64,000 nucleotides of DNA from positions 248,001 through 312,000 of the forward strand of contig NZ_FOVG01000002.1 of assembly GCF_900115075.1 (NCBI RefSeq). The letters run 5' to 3'. The notes below the pieces were generated by a model that saw only the letters and a list, made by a program, of their open reading frames with translations, made no database searches and had not been told where the DNA came from. Shown piece after piece: positions 1-11,111 of the stretch. The translations under genes were made by a program, and so were the position numbers. Every line of letters starts with the position of its first letter. Position 1 is the stretch's first letter. Source of the stretch: Candidatus Pantoea varia. Lineage in GTDB: Bacteria > Pseudomonadota > Gammaproteobacteria > Enterobacterales > Enterobacteriaceae.

Positions 1-564
1 GTCTGGTCCAGTGATGCTGGCAGAGCGAGACAAACCGCGCAGCTAGTCATGCATCAATGGACAACACGACTACCGTTAAACGAACTGAGGGGGTTGCGTG
101 AAGTGGGCTTTGGGCTTTATGAGGGCGATCTGGATAAGAATATGTGGGACGCCGCCGCCCGGCAGGCCGGTTTTGCATCCGAAACAGCGCTAATGAAGGC
201 CTTTGCTGATGGAAAGATTCATATCGATCGGATGATAGACGCTATCCGCCAGGCGGAAGCGTCCGGCACGTCTTCACTTGAAGGCATTAAATCGGCAGGG
301 ATGGCCGAAAGCTATCAGCAGGTTTCGAAGCGAATGGTGGATAGCCTGACCCGGATAGCACAGCAGGCACGGCAGCAGGGAGGCGGCAACGTTTTGGTGG
401 TCACGCACGGCATGGCGATTGCAACGCTATTGATGGCGCTTGGCGATACCTCGTTAAACCAACCGCTGGACAATGCGAGCGTGACCCGGCTGCGCTATAC
501 CGACAGCGGTGCGTTCGTCATTGAATCCATCAACGACATGAGTTACGTAGAGCGTGGCTTATAA
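1..564 (+). CDS. Histidine phosphatase family protein, 5' end outside window
   Basis: The reading frame is open to the first base of the window, so the gene starts upstream and its N-terminal RHG catalytic motif is not visible. The visible part begins in the conserved region reading [11 protein letters not shown], followed by a LYEGDL segment, and ends with a [12 protein letters not shown] segment carrying the second catalytic histidine. These are hallmarks of the phosphoglycerate-mutase-like histidine phosphatase superfamily, cytoplasmic enzymes that use a phosphohistidine intermediate. The first in-frame ATG (position 49) lies inside the conserved core and is not a credible start. The substrate cannot be told from sequence. 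The 3' end overlaps the convergent acetyltransferase gene by 6 bases. Confidence 0.85.
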   Translation, partial: VWSSDAGRARQTAQLVMHQWTTRLPLNELRGLREVGFGLYEGDLDKNMWDAAARQAGFASETALMKAFADGKIHIDRMIDAIRQAEASGTSSLEGIKSAGMAESYQQVSKRMVDSLTRIAQQARQQGGGNVLVVTHGMAIATLLMALGDTSLNQPLDNASVTRLRYTDSGAFVIESINDMSYVERGL

Positions 565-1059
565 CGTCCGCAGCATCCGCACTTCGCAGTCGACATGGCC
601 GGTGCAGCCCATCGCGCTGTCGATATGCTCAAAGCCCAGAGACTCATAGAGTTTAATGGCCCGCGTCAGGCTGGCGGTGGTTTCCAGATAACAGCGACGG
701 AAGCCGTGGCTGCGTGCATGTTCTATCGCCCGCAGCGCCAGCTCGCGTGCCAGACCCTGACCGCGTACCTCTGGCAGAAAGTACATCTTTTGCAGTTCGC
801 AGATATCGGGCGCGCTGCAGGCGAGCGGCGCAACACCGCCGCCGCCAACCACTTTACCCTGATACTCAACAATCCAGTAGGCGCTCTGTTCGGCGCTGTA
901 GAGTTCAAACAGCTGGTCGAGCTGCGGATCGGAAACGGTGTAGCCTTTGTCAGCCGTCAGGCCGAACTCCGCAGAAACGTCACGGATCACCTGGGCGATA
1001 TGCGGATTATCGGCGGCAGTAATCGGCCGCACCTGGAGGTGCTGAGAGTCAGAAATCAT
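559..1059 (-). CDS. GNAT family N-acetyltransferase
   Basis: A 166-residue protein of typical single-domain GNAT length. It has the central beta strand [16 protein letters not shown], the acetyl-CoA pyrophosphate-binding motif A reading [17 protein letters not shown] (around residues 100-115) and the C-terminal [14 protein letters not shown] element (here [13 protein letters not shown]). The family transfers an acetyl group from acetyl-CoA to an amine; the acceptor is not predictable. The gene is convergent with the histidine phosphatase and precedes an AT-rich gap. The start ATG at 1059 gives a full-length domain. Confidence 0.85.
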   Translation of the reverse strand: MISDSQHLQVRPITAADNPHIAQVIRDVSAEFGLTADKGYTVSDPQLDQLFELYSAEQSAYWIVEYQGKVVGGGGVAPLACSAPDICELQKMYFLPEVRGQGLARELALRAIEHARSHGFRRCYLETTASLTRAIKLYESLGFEHIDSAMGCTGHVDCEVRMLRTL

Positions 1060-1366
1060 GTTGAGATTAGATTATGCAAATCGGTTAGACATTTACCAGA
1101 AGTAACATTATCGTCATGTAAAAGCAATATTGCTGATAATGCAGTGAGGCTTTAAAAGCATTCATTTTTTCTAAAATGACTGGAAAATATATTTTATTAT
1201 TTACCTATTACCAGATTCATTAATAAGGGATGGTTTCTATAACCTGGCCTTAATCGTACTGTTTACTTCAAAATAAATTATGTTTCTCTTATTTGAATTC
1301 AATCAAAATTACTGACGGTTACTCCTGTAAGTTAATACCTTTAATGCTAATTAAAGGATTAATTTC
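1060..1366. other. AT-rich intergenic region upstream of hcp
   Basis: About 300 bases without a credible gene. The stretch is clearly richer in A+T than the flanking core genes, which fits horizontally acquired DNA at the left edge of the type VI cassette. It should hold the promoters of the acetyltransferase gene (leftward) and hcp (rightward). I see no strong consensus promoter, repeat or att-like sequence. Confidence 0.5.
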
Positions 1367-1846
1367 ATGGCAATTCCAGCGTACCTCTGGCTGAAAGATG
1401 ATGGTGGCGCAGATATCAAAGGGGCAGTTGATGTCCAGCATCGTGAAGGAAGTATTGAAGTTCTTAGTTTCATGCATGGGTTGAGCATACCTGTCGATCC
1501 TCACACCGGTAAACTCACAGGGACGCGTGTTCACAGTGCATTAGAATTCGAAAAAGAATTCGACTCATCCAGCCCTTATCTCTATAAAGCAGTCTCCTAC
1601 GGGCAAACACTCAAGTCAGCTGAAATAAAATGGTATCGTATTAATCACGCGGGCCAGGAAGAGGAGTACTTCAATATGTTCATGGAAGGGGTGAAAGTGG
1701 TGTCGGTTAATCCACTCATGCATAACATTAAATCGATAGAAAATATGAACCATCTTGAGTCAGTAACGCTTCGCTACGAAAAAATCACCTGGAAGTACTG
1801 CGATGGCAACATTCAGCACTCCGATTCATGGAAGGAACGCACATAA
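1367..1846 (+). CDS. hcp: Hcp family type VI secretion tube protein
   Basis: A 159-residue protein of the size of Hcp1-family tube subunits. It opens with AIPAYLWLKDDGGADIKG, has the family's hexamer-interface segment and the HSALEFEKEFDSSSPYLYKAV region, and ends with the sheet ESVTLRYEKITWKYCDG; these are typical enterobacterial Hcp features. Hcp hexamers stack into the inner tube of the type VI secretion apparatus and carry small effectors in the lumen. An AAAGGA ribosome site lies about 8 bases before the ATG. No other T6SS structural gene is in the window, so this is an orphan hcp, directly followed by an effector/immunity pair that it probably carries. Confidence 0.92.
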   Translation: MAIPAYLWLKDDGGADIKGAVDVQHREGSIEVLSFMHGLSIPVDPHTGKLTGTRVHSALEFEKEFDSSSPYLYKAVSYGQTLKSAEIKWYRINHAGQEEEYFNMFMEGVKVVSVNPLMHNIKSIENMNHLESVTLRYEKITWKYCDGNIQHSDSWKERT

Positions 1847-1896
1847 TTCGACTATTAATGGCTCAGCAATTCTATGAGTCATTTTAAGGAGCGTGT

Positions 1897-2259
1897 ATGA
1901 CATGGGTCTATGACGTGAGAAAGCGATCTTTTACACGAGATGGTGTTTATAAATTCGATGCGTTATATGCCGGGGCTGAAGGATATAAAGACGATCCTGC
2001 ATTAGCATGTGAGGTGAACAAAGGTCCTTTGCCAGCAGGAAAATATAAGATTGCCAGTCCTATGGCAAAGCATCCTACAGCCGGAAGATTTGTTCTCCGT
2101 CTGACACCTTATGCGGGTAACGATATGTGTGGTCGCGCCGGATTTCTTATTCATGGAGATAATGGCTTTGGTACCGCTTCGAATGGCTGTATTGTCGCGT
2201 CTTTCAATGTAAGAAAAAGTATTGCAGATAGCGGCGACAGGGAGTTAATAGTGAAATGA
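1897..2259 (+). CDS. Tlde1-like (DUF2778) type VI effector, peptidoglycan L,D-transpeptidase-type
   Basis: A 120-residue protein without signal peptide. It has the DUF2778/Tlde1 signature: a GPLPAGKYKI turn near residue 43, a histidine at residue 86 in LIHGDNG, and the catalytic-type cysteine at residue 98 in SNGCIV. Tlde1 of Salmonella is a T6SS effector that cleaves or exchanges peptidoglycan stem peptides in the periplasm of target cells. The position directly after hcp and the ATGA overlap with the next gene support an effector/immunity pair. Assignment to the superfamily rests on motifs read by eye. Activity against a particular stem peptide is inference. Confidence 0.8.
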   Translation: MTWVYDVRKRSFTRDGVYKFDALYAGAEGYKDDPALACEVNKGPLPAGKYKIASPMAKHPTAGRFVLRLTPYAGNDMCGRAGFLIHGDNGFGTASNGCIVASFNVRKSIADSGDRELIVK

Positions 2260-2777
2260 AATGGCTCATTATTGTGCTATTAGCTTTGTTTTCCGTCTCC
2301 TGTTCATCAGGAAGCTTCAGTTCTGCAGAACAGGTTTTGTCAGATAAAGTGATTACGGCATCCCGCAATAACGATAGCATTTCACTCTCAGATGCTGATT
2401 ATGACAAGATAACAGAATATCTCTCTCAGGGCCGGACACGCTGGATTGAACTTTACCCCATCCTTAATGAATCGCCATTCTTAGGCGCAACCTCTTTTCA
2501 GGAAGGTCTCGACATCGCGATGGCCTATGCCTTACCTGAAAATCCTGGAGCGGTAATGAAACACGTTAATCAAGGCAATGTTAATAAGCTATGCGGCATG
2601 CCATTTATTGAGCCGACTCCAGATGAAACAGAAGCGTACTTTTTAAAAGCCCGCGCGGCGCTTACTCAGTTAACGTCAGAAAGTGATCGGGAAAAAAGAT
2701 GCCTGTCTGTATTAGAAAAGAGTCATGCTCATCTTGCCGCTGAAATAAGGCAGGGAAGGGTAATATCGCAACAATGA
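2256..2777 (+). CDS. Lipoprotein, probable immunity protein of the adjacent Tlde1-like effector
   Basis: A 173-residue protein with a lipoprotein signal peptide: hydrophobic MKWLIIVLLALFSVSC with the lipobox cysteine at residue 16. It is therefore expected in the periplasm, where a Tlde1-type toxin acts. The start codon overlaps the effector stop codon (ATGA), implying translational coupling typical of toxin/immunity pairs. The rest is a soluble, mostly helical domain I do not recognise. The immunity role is inferred from position and export. A strong terminator follows directly. Confidence 0.65.
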   Translation: MKWLIIVLLALFSVSCSSGSFSSAEQVLSDKVITASRNNDSISLSDADYDKITEYLSQGRTRWIELYPILNESPFLGATSFQEGLDIAMAYALPENPGAVMKHVNQGNVNKLCGMPFIEPTPDETEAYFLKARAALTQLTSESDREKRCLSVLEKSHAHLAAEIRQGRVISQQ

Positions 2778-2780
2778 TAT

Positions 2781-2815
2781 AAAAAACCCCGCGCCAGAGC
2801 GCAGGGTTTTTTTTT
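2781..2815. terminator. Bidirectional terminator between the immunity gene and valS
   Basis: An A-run, a GC-rich stem (CCCCGCGC with CGCAGGG, one mismatch) and a run of nine T residues. Both strands end in a T tract, so it can terminate the rightward type VI cassette and the leftward valS transcript. Confidence 0.85.
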
Positions 2816-2830
2816 AGAGCGAGGAATCAA

Positions 2831-5686
2831 TCACAGCGCCGCAATGACCGCCTGCTGTTCAATCAGTTTTGCTTTTGATTGTTGCAGGTCTGCCACGCGT
2901 TCGCGCTCTTTCGCGACGACCGCTTCCGGGGCGCGCGAAACAAAGCCTTCGTTCGCCAGTTTGGTCTCAATCTTCTCGATCTCGACGTCCAGCTTAACCA
3001 GCTCTTTTGCCAGACGCTCCAGCTCGGCGGTTTTATCCACCAGATCTGCCATCGGGATCAGCAGCTCTGCGCCTTCAACCAGTTTGGTCACCGACACCGG
3101 ACCTTTCTCGCCCGCAGGCAGAATGGTCAGGCTTTCCAGACGCGCCAGGCGCGACAGGAAGTTGCGGTTAGCTTCAACACGACGCAGCGCCGCAGGCGAG
3201 CAGTCACGCAGCAGCACATCCAGCGGCTTGCTCAGGGCAATGTTCATCTCGGCACGGATATTACGCACCGCGACGATCGCCTGCTTCATCCACTCAATGT
3301 CCGCTTTCGCTTCGGCATCTTCTTTCGCCGCATCGTACTGCGGGAAAGGCTGCAGCATGATGGTGTCGTCGCTGATATTTTTCAGTCCCTTCACGCGCTG
3401 CCAGATGGTCTCAGTGATAAACGGAATGATGGGGTGCGCCAGACGCAGCAGCGCTTCCAGCACGTGAACCAGCGTATGACGGGTGCCACGCAGTTCAGAT
3501 TCACTGCCGCTGTTCATGACCGGCTTGGTCAGCTCCAGATACCAGTCGCAGAACTGGTTCCAGGTGAAGTCATACAGCAGGTTAGCCGCGATATCGAAAC
3601 GGTAGCTATCCAGCGCTTCACGATACGCTTTCACGGTATTGTTGAACTCGGTCAGGATCCAGCGATCCGCCAGCGACAGCGTCATTTCGCCGCCGTTCTG
3701 CCCGCAATCCTGGTCTTCGGTGTTCATCAGCACAAAGCGGCTGGCGTTCCACAGCTTGTTACAGAAGTTGCGATACCCTTCCAGGCGCTTCATGTCCCAG
3801 TTGATGTCGCGACCGGTTGAGGCCAGCGCCGCCAGGGTAAAACGCAGCGCATCGGTGCCTGATGGCTCGATGCCGTCCGGGAACTGCTTCTCGGTACGTT
3901 TGCGGATCTTCTCAGCCAGCTGTGGCTGCATCATGTTTCCGGTACGTTTTTCGAGCAGCGCTTCCAGTGAAATACCGTCGACCATATCCAGCGGGTCAAT
4001 CACGTTGCCCTTGGATTTCGACATTTTCTGACCTTCTTCATCACGGATCAGACCGGTCATGTAGACGGTTTTAAACGGCACCTGCGGTTTGCCGTTTTCA
4101 TCTTTGATGAAGTGCATGGTCAGCATGATCATGCGGGCAATCCAGAAGAAGATGATGTCGAAGCCGCTGACCAGCACGCTGGTCGGATGGAAGGTACGCA
4201 GCGCTTCGGTGTTTTCCGGCCAGCCCAGGGTGGAGAAGGTCCACAGCCCGGAGGAGAACCAGGTATCCAGCACGTCATCATCCTGACGCAGCGCCACATC
4301 GGCGGCCAGGTTGTTCTCGGCGCGCACTTCGTCTTCGGTACGGCCAACGTAGACGTTACCGTTGTCGTCATACCACGCCGGGATGCGGTGACCCCACCAG
4401 AGCTGACGGGAAATACACCAGTCCTGAATATCGCGCATCCAGGAGAAGTACATGTTTTCGTACTGCTTTGGCACGAACTGGATGTCGCCGTTCTCTACGG
4501 CTTCAACTGCGACTTTCGCCAGCGGCGCGGTACGCACATACCACTGGTCGGTCAGCATCGGCTCGATCACCACGCCGCCACGGTCGCCGTAAGGGACGGT
4601 CAGGTCGTGTGGTTTGATCTCTTCAAGCAGGCCAAGTTCATCGACAGCGGCAACAATGGCTTTACGCGCGGCAAAACGTTCCATGTTCTGGAAAGCAGCC
4701 GGGATCTCATCGGAACAGGCATCGCTGGCTTCGCCGTTGGTGTCATACACCTGAGCGCGGTCGCGGATATCACCGTCGAAGGTCAGGATGTTGATCATCG
4801 GCAACTTATGACGACGGCCGACTTCGTAGTCGTTGAAGTCATGCGCCGGGGTGATCTTGACGCAGCCAGTGCCTTTTTCCATGTCAGCGTGTTCGTCGCC
4901 AACGACAGGAATCAGACGGCCAACCAGCGGCAGCATCACAAATTTGCCGATCAGATCTTTATAGCGTGGATCTTCCGGGTTAACGGCCACGCCGGTATCG
5001 CCCAGCAGGGTTTCCGGACGGGTGGTGGCAACCACCAGGTAATCTTTACCGTCGGCAGTTTTTGCGCCGTCAGCCAGCGGATAGCGGATATGCCACATTG
5101 AGCCTTTGCTCTCGCGGTTTTCCACTTCCAGATCGGAGATCGCCGTGCGCAGCTTAGGATCCCAGTTTACCAGGCGCTTGCCACGGTAGATCAGGTTCTC
5201 TTTGTAGAGGCGAACGAACACTTCTTTAACGGCGTTGGAAAGGCCATCGTCCATGGTGAAGCGCTCGCGCTCCCAGTCGACGGAGTTGCCCAGACGGCGC
5301 ATCTGGCGGGTGATGGTGCCGCCGGACTCTGCTTTCCACTGCCAGATTTTGTCGATGAACGCATCACGGCCATAATCCTGGCGCGTCTTGCCCTCTTCAG
5401 CCGCAATTTTGCGCTCAACCACCATCTGCGTGGCGATGCCCGCGTGGTCAGTACCGGCCTGCCACAGGGTATTTTTCCCCTGCATGCGCTGGTAACGGAT
5501 CATGGTGTCCATGATGGTTTGCTGGAAGGCGTGACCCATGTGCAAGCTACCGGTGACGTTCGGCGGCGGGATCATGATGCAAAAGCTTTCCTGGCTGGTA
5601 TCGCCATTCGGTTTGAAGTAGCCCTGCTTTTCCCAATGCTCGTAAAGCGGCTGCTCAATATCTTGCGGGTTATATGTCTTTTCCAT
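2831..5686 (-). CDS. valS: Valine--tRNA ligase
   Basis: A 951-residue class I aminoacyl-tRNA synthetase that charges tRNA-Val in the cytoplasm; the length matches Escherichia coli ValS. The HIGH-type motif is at residues 41-52 ([12 protein letters not shown]), a CP1 editing domain follows, the KMSKS loop (GQKMSKSKG) is near residue 550, and the C-terminal 70 residues form the coiled-coil arm rich in Leu, Lys and Glu. It lies 5 bases after holC in the conserved pepA-holC-valS order, so it is probably co-transcribed with those genes. Confidence 0.98.
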   Translation of the reverse strand: MEKTYNPQDIEQPLYEHWEKQGYFKPNGDTSQESFCIMIPPPNVTGSLHMGHAFQQTIMDTMIRYQRMQGKNTLWQAGTDHAGIATQMVVERKIAAEEGKTRQDYGRDAFIDKIWQWKAESGGTITRQMRRLGNSVDWERERFTMDDGLSNAVKEVFVRLYKENLIYRGKRLVNWDPKLRTAISDLEVENRESKGSMWHIRYPLADGAKTADGKDYLVVATTRPETLLGDTGVAVNPEDPRYKDLIGKFVMLPLVGRLIPVVGDEHADMEKGTGCVKITPAHDFNDYEVGRRHKLPMINILTFDGDIRDRAQVYDTNGEASDACSDEIPAAFQNMERFAARKAIVAAVDELGLLEEIKPHDLTVPYGDRGGVVIEPMLTDQWYVRTAPLAKVAVEAVENGDIQFVPKQYENMYFSWMRDIQDWCISRQLWWGHRIPAWYDDNGNVYVGRTEDEVRAENNLAADVALRQDDDVLDTWFSSGLWTFSTLGWPENTEALRTFHPTSVLVSGFDIIFFWIARMIMLTMHFIKDENGKPQVPFKTVYMTGLIRDEEGQKMSKSKGNVIDPLDMVDGISLEALLEKRTGNMMQPQLAEKIRKRTEKQFPDGIEPSGTDALRFTLAALASTGRDINWDMKRLEGYRNFCNKLWNASRFVLMNTEDQDCGQNGGEMTLSLADRWILTEFNNTVKAYREALDSYRFDIAANLLYDFTWNQFCDWYLELTKPVMNSGSESELRGTRHTLVHVLEALLRLAHPIIPFITETIWQRVKGLKNISDDTIMLQPFPQYDAAKEDAEAKADIEWMKQAIVAVRNIRAEMNIALSKPLDVLLRDCSPAALRRVEANRNFLSRLARLESLTILPAGEKGPVSVTKLVEGAELLIPMADLVDKTAELERLAKELVKLDVEIEKIETKLANEGFVSRAPEAVVAKERERVADLQQSKAKLIEQQAVIAAL

Positions 5687-5691
5687 TTCTG

Positions 5692-6150
5692 CTATGTCGT
5701 TTGCGGCTGTGGTGGCGCTGCCGTATTCAATTGGAATCCAACGCTGCGATACGCTTTGTAGCGGTCGCGCGCCAGTTGTTTGAGAGCGTCCTCGTAAGGA
5801 ACGAAGTCTATCACTTCATGGAAAGCAGTAGCAAAATCTGCGAAGTGGGGCAGCAGGCTAATCAGCAGGTCGCGCTGTGAACTGCCGCGACGCTGTGGCC
5901 AGGCCAGCTCGACCGGCGCACCATAGCGCGGGCCTTCACCCGCCAGGTTGTGCGGCACGAAGGCATTTGCCGGTCGTTGCCACAGCGCTTCGTCGAGACG
6001 AATGGCTTGCTGCTCATCTTCGCAGGCGATCAACACCCGCTTTCCGGCCCGCCAGCGTGTTTCCGCCAGATTGCACACCAGCGCTTCAACGGCGCTAAGG
6101 CCATCGCTTGGGGCATCGGTTTCCAGCACGTAGAAGGTTGCGTTTTTCAT
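5692..6150 (-). CDS. holC: DNA polymerase III subunit chi
   Basis: A 152-residue protein, close to the E. coli chi subunit, beginning [10 protein letters not shown] and containing the conserved segments [16 protein letters not shown] and [22 protein letters not shown]. Chi links the clamp-loader complex (through psi) to single-strand binding protein at the replication fork. It sits between pepA and valS as in other enterobacteria; 5 bases separate it from valS and 65 bases from pepA. Confidence 0.96.
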   Translation of the reverse strand: MKNATFYVLETDAPSDGLSAVEALVCNLAETRWRAGKRVLIACEDEQQAIRLDEALWQRPANAFVPHNLAGEGPRYGAPVELAWPQRRGSSQRDLLISLLPHFADFATAFHEVIDFVPYEDALKQLARDRYKAYRSVGFQLNTAAPPQPQTT

Positions 6151-6215
6151 CGGTTAGCTCATCAGAAGATCAAGGGCGGAATCAGATCCGCCCTTGCTGT
6201 CAGGAAAGAGAGCGC

Positions 6216-7742
<1,527 letters not shown>

Positions 7743-7995
7743 TTAAAGACAACGGCCGCTGCTGCCGCTAGAATGTAGCGCGCTCATGACCCATTTATTC
7801 ATCGTCGCAGCATGACATTCTGCCGCTGGAGGTCATAATGAATCAGGGTGACAAGATGTTGTTTTTTCACCACCCGGACGCGTTTTTCATACAAATTTAG
7901 CTACGGCGACGGCCATTGATGAAGAAAAATGGCTGATAAGCGTTGAAACTAGCGATTTTCCTGCAAAAAGACAAGTTTTCACAGGCGTACTAAGC

Positions 7996-9096
7996 GTGAT
8001 CATCATTAGATATCTGGTTCGGGAAACACTCAAAAGCCAGCTGGCTATCCTGTTTATCCTGCTACTCATCTTCTTTTGTCAGAAGTTAGTCAGGATCCTG
8101 GGTGCTGCGGTGGATGGCGAAGTGCCGACAAACCTCGTTCTGACCTTGTTAGGACTCGGTGTGCCTCAAATGGCACAACTTATACTGCCCTTAAGTCTGT
8201 TTCTGGCGATCCTGATGACGCTGGGGCGTCTCTACACGGAAAGTGAAATTACCGTGATGCACGCCTGCGGCCTGAGTAAGGCTGTCCTGGTTAAAGCGGC
8301 GATGGTACTGATGCTGTTTACCTCGATAGTGGCGGCTGTGAATGTCATCTGGCTGGGGCCGTGGTCATCCCGTTATCAGGATGAAGTGACGCAGAACGCC
8401 AAAGCGAACCCGGGTGCGGCAGCGATGGCCGCCGGACAGTTCCAGACCTCCAGCGACGGCAGTGCCGTGCTGTTTGTCGAGGATGTGAAGGGTAACAACT
8501 TTGGTAACGTGTTCCTGGCGCAGTTACGGCCAAAAGGTAACGCGCGTCCTTCGGTGGTGCTGGCTGACAGCGGTCACATGGAGCAGCATAAAGATGGCTC
8601 GCAGGTGGTGACGCTGGATAAAGGCACCCGCTTTGAGGGCACGGCGCTGCTGCGTGATTTCCGCATCACCGATTTCACCAATTATCAGGCGATTGTGGGC
8701 TATAAAGCGGCAACGCTCGATCCTAACGATGCCGAACAGGCGAGCCTGACCGACCTGTTCGCGAACAAGACGCCTGATTTCCAGGCCGAGTTGCACTGGC
8801 GTCTGACGCTGGTGTTCGCGGTACTGGTGATGGCGCTGATGGTGGTGCCGCTCAGTGTGGTGAACCCACGTCAGGGTCGCGTGCTGTCGATGCTGCCTGC
8901 CATGCTGCTCTATCTGATCTTCTTCCTGTTGCAGAGCTCGCTGAAGTCGAGTGGGGCAAAAGGGCGGCTCGATCCGGCGCTCTGGATGTGGGTGGTGAAT
9001 ATCAGCTATCTGGTGCTGGCGGTGCTCCTTAACCTGTGGGATACGGTGCCGATGCGTCGGATTCGCGCCCGCTTTACCCGCGGAGGGTCGGTCTGA
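7996..9096 (+). CDS. lptF: LPS export ABC transporter permease LptF
   Basis: A 366-residue inner-membrane protein, the same length as E. coli LptF, starting at GTG (MIIIRYLVRETLKSQ). It has three N-terminal membrane segments, a periplasmic beta-jellyroll domain (about residues 130-260) and three C-terminal segments with the conserved VNPRQGRVLSMLPAMLLY stretch. LptF with LptG forms the membrane part of the LptB2FG transporter that extracts lipopolysaccharide from the inner membrane. Its stop overlaps the lptG start by one base (TGATG). Confidence 0.98.
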   Translation: MIIIRYLVRETLKSQLAILFILLLIFFCQKLVRILGAAVDGEVPTNLVLTLLGLGVPQMAQLILPLSLFLAILMTLGRLYTESEITVMHACGLSKAVLVKAAMVLMLFTSIVAAVNVIWLGPWSSRYQDEVTQNAKANPGAAAMAAGQFQTSSDGSAVLFVEDVKGNNFGNVFLAQLRPKGNARPSVVLADSGHMEQHKDGSQVVTLDKGTRFEGTALLRDFRITDFTNYQAIVGYKAATLDPNDAEQASLTDLFANKTPDFQAELHWRLTLVFAVLVMALMVVPLSVVNPRQGRVLSMLPAMLLYLIFFLLQSSLKSSGAKGRLDPALWMWVVNISYLVLAVLLNLWDTVPMRRIRARFTRGGSV

Positions 9097-10172
9097 TGTT
9101 TCGCGTACTTGACCGCTATATCGGTAAAACCATCTTCAATACCATCATGCTGACGCTGTTCATGCTGGTGTCGCTTTCCGGCATCATCAAGTTCGTCGAT
9201 CAGCTGCGTAAGACCGGTCAGGGCAGCTATAGCGCGCTGAGTGCCGGTTATTACACCCTTTTAAGCGTGCCCAAAGATATTGAGATTTTCTTCCCGATGG
9301 CGGCCCTGCTGGGCGCGCTGCTGGGACTGGGCGCGCTGGCGCAGCGCAGTGAGCTGGTAGTGATGCAGGCGGCGGGCTTTACCCGCATGCAGGTTGCGCT
9401 GTCCGTGATGAAAACCGCGATTCCGCTGGTGCTGTTGACCATGGCGATTGGTGAGTTCGTTGCGCCGTCAGGCGAGCAGATGGCGCGTAACTACCGGGCG
9501 CAGCAACTTTACGGCGGCGCACTGGTCTCGACGCAGAATGGTCTGTGGGCGAAAGATGGCAATAGATTTATCTTTATCGAGCGCATTAAAGGCGACAACG
9601 AAATTGATGGCGTCAGCATCTATAGCTTTAACGATCAGCGTCGTCTGCAGAGCGTGCGGTATGCGGCAACAGCGACCTGGGATGCGGCTAAAAAACGCTG
9701 GATACTGTCACAGGTCGATGAGTCGAACCTCACCGATCCTAAGCAGATTACCGGTTCACAGAGTCTGAGTGGCGAATGGAAAACCAATCTGACGCCAGAC
9801 AAGCTGGGTGTGGTCGCGCTGGATCCGGACGCATTATCGATTCGCGGTCTGCATAGCTACAGTAAATATCTGAAGCAGAGTGGTCAGGAAGCGGGACGTT
9901 ATCAGCTGAATATGTGGAGCAAAATCTTCCAGCCGCTGTCGGTGGCTGTGATGATGCTGATGGCGCTGTCGTTTATCTTCGGTCCGCTGCGTAGCGTGTC
10001 GATGGGTGTGCGTGTGGTGACCGGTATCAGCTTTGGCTTCCTGTTCTACGTGCTGGATCAAATTTTCGGCCCGCTGAGTCTGGTTTACGGTCTGCCACCG
10101 ATTCTTGGGGCGATCCTGCCGAGCTTTGCGTTCTTCGCGATCAGTATGTTTATGTTGATTAAGCGGCGCTAA
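9096..10172 (+). CDS. lptG: LPS export ABC transporter permease LptG
   Basis: A 358-residue membrane protein beginning MFRVLDRYIGKTIFNTI, the partner of LptF. The same topology is visible: three membrane helices, a periplasmic domain, then three helices including the SVAVMMLMALSFIFGPLRS segment. The start at 9096 is chosen over an upstream in-frame ATG because it overlaps the lptF stop in a TGATG and gives the usual length. It works in the bridge that moves lipopolysaccharide to the outer membrane. Confidence 0.98.
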   Translation: MFRVLDRYIGKTIFNTIMLTLFMLVSLSGIIKFVDQLRKTGQGSYSALSAGYYTLLSVPKDIEIFFPMAALLGALLGLGALAQRSELVVMQAAGFTRMQVALSVMKTAIPLVLLTMAIGEFVAPSGEQMARNYRAQQLYGGALVSTQNGLWAKDGNRFIFIERIKGDNEIDGVSIYSFNDQRRLQSVRYAATATWDAAKKRWILSQVDESNLTDPKQITGSQSLSGEWKTNLTPDKLGVVALDPDALSIRGLHSYSKYLKQSGQEAGRYQLNMWSKIFQPLSVAVMMLMALSFIFGPLRSVSMGVRVVTGISFGFLFYVLDQIFGPLSLVYGLPPILGAILPSFAFFAISMFMLIKRR

Positions 10173-10187
10173 GCATTATGGGTTACA

Positions 10188-10217
10188 ACAAAAAAGGTCG
10201 CGCAAGCGGCCTTTTTT
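10188..10217 (+). terminator. lptG terminator
   Basis: A stem of AAAAAAGGTCGC and GCGGCCTTTTTT around a short loop, ending in six T residues, 15 bases after the lptG stop codon; one G-T pair in the stem. A typical intrinsic terminator. Confidence 0.85.
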
Positions 10218-10379
10218 GTGACCCGTGTAAGGCTCAGGGAGCATATGCCTTCCGCAAAGACGCAAAAGGCGCCATCCGTGGCAGGCTCAGCGCTGACGAT
10301 TACGCACCTCATCCCTGAGGTGCGCCCGTAGCCGGGCCAACGCTTTACGTTGTTCAAAAACGCGCCCGGCTTTTTATGC

Positions 10380-11009
10380 TTAACGCCGGGTGGTCTCCTG
10401 GAGTGTCCTGATGAGTTGTTCTTTATTGAGTGCCACGCAATAGGCCGGTGTCGCACGCTCGAAACGCCAGCCTTCCGCTAACGCGCCCGCATCCACCGCA
10501 TCAAACCCAAAGGCATCATAAAGCGCCGTGACGATGGCCTTTCCTTCGCTGTCATCTCCCGCCAGCGGTAGCGCCTGACGGTTCGCATCGCCCGGTGGCA
10601 GGCCCTGGGTTTCCAGATCGGTCATGCGGATGGCATTGAATGCCTTGGTGATCCGGCTGCCGGGAAGCTGGCGGGCAAGCCGTTCACTGGTGCTGATGCC
10701 GCCACTGAGTAGCTCTTCGATGTCGCCATCGCGGTCGGGATAGTAATTCACCGCATCAAGCACGATTTTTCCCCGTAACTCCGCTGCCGGAAGTTGCTCA
10801 GTTGCCGTGAGCGGCACAGCGATCACGACCACTTCGCCGAAGTTTGCAGCCTCGGTGGCGGTACCGGTTTCGCAACCAATCATCGGTTTCAGACTGAACA
10901 GCGTTCGTGGATCGCGCGAGTTGCTGAGCATCACCTCATGTCCCGCTTTAATTGCCAGTTTTGCAATCGCCCGGCCAACAAAGCCTGCGCCAATAATGCC
11001 TATTTTCAT
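10380..11009 (-). CDS. NADPH-dependent F420 reductase-like NAD(P)-binding protein
   Basis: A 209-residue protein beginning with a Rossmann dinucleotide fold (KIGIIGAGFVGRAIAKLA, GxGxxG at residues 7-12), then the SNSRDP segment of the NADP-binding loop and a VVVIAVPLTA strand. This pattern is typical of the NADPH-dependent F420 reductase/ProC-like family; in enterobacteria, which lack F420, such proteins are oxidoreductases of unknown substrate. The divergent LysR regulator gene 100 bases away probably controls it. Confidence 0.75.
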   Translation of the reverse strand: MKIGIIGAGFVGRAIAKLAIKAGHEVMLSNSRDPRTLFSLKPMIGCETGTATEAANFGEVVVIAVPLTATEQLPAAELRGKIVLDAVNYYPDRDGDIEELLSGGISTSERLARQLPGSRITKAFNAIRMTDLETQGLPPGDANRQALPLAGDDSEGKAIVTALYDAFGFDAVDAGALAEGWRFERATPAYCVALNKEQLIRTLQETTRR

Positions 11010-11111
11010 GGGTTGTTCCTCGATGAGTTTTCACGTCCTGACCTTAATTAAAAACAAGAGGTGAATAAATCGACAAACGGACGCAATATAAACAACCAAC
11101 AGGAGGGAATG

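Noticed and set aside
595..1155. A 186-residue rightward reading frame over the GNAT gene
   Set aside because: It is the complement of a gene with clear GNAT motifs, has no family features, and runs into an AT-rich non-coding stretch.
4112..5101. A 329-residue rightward reading frame opposite valS
   Set aside because: It is an antisense shadow of a highly conserved synthetase; composition follows the complement of ValS codons.
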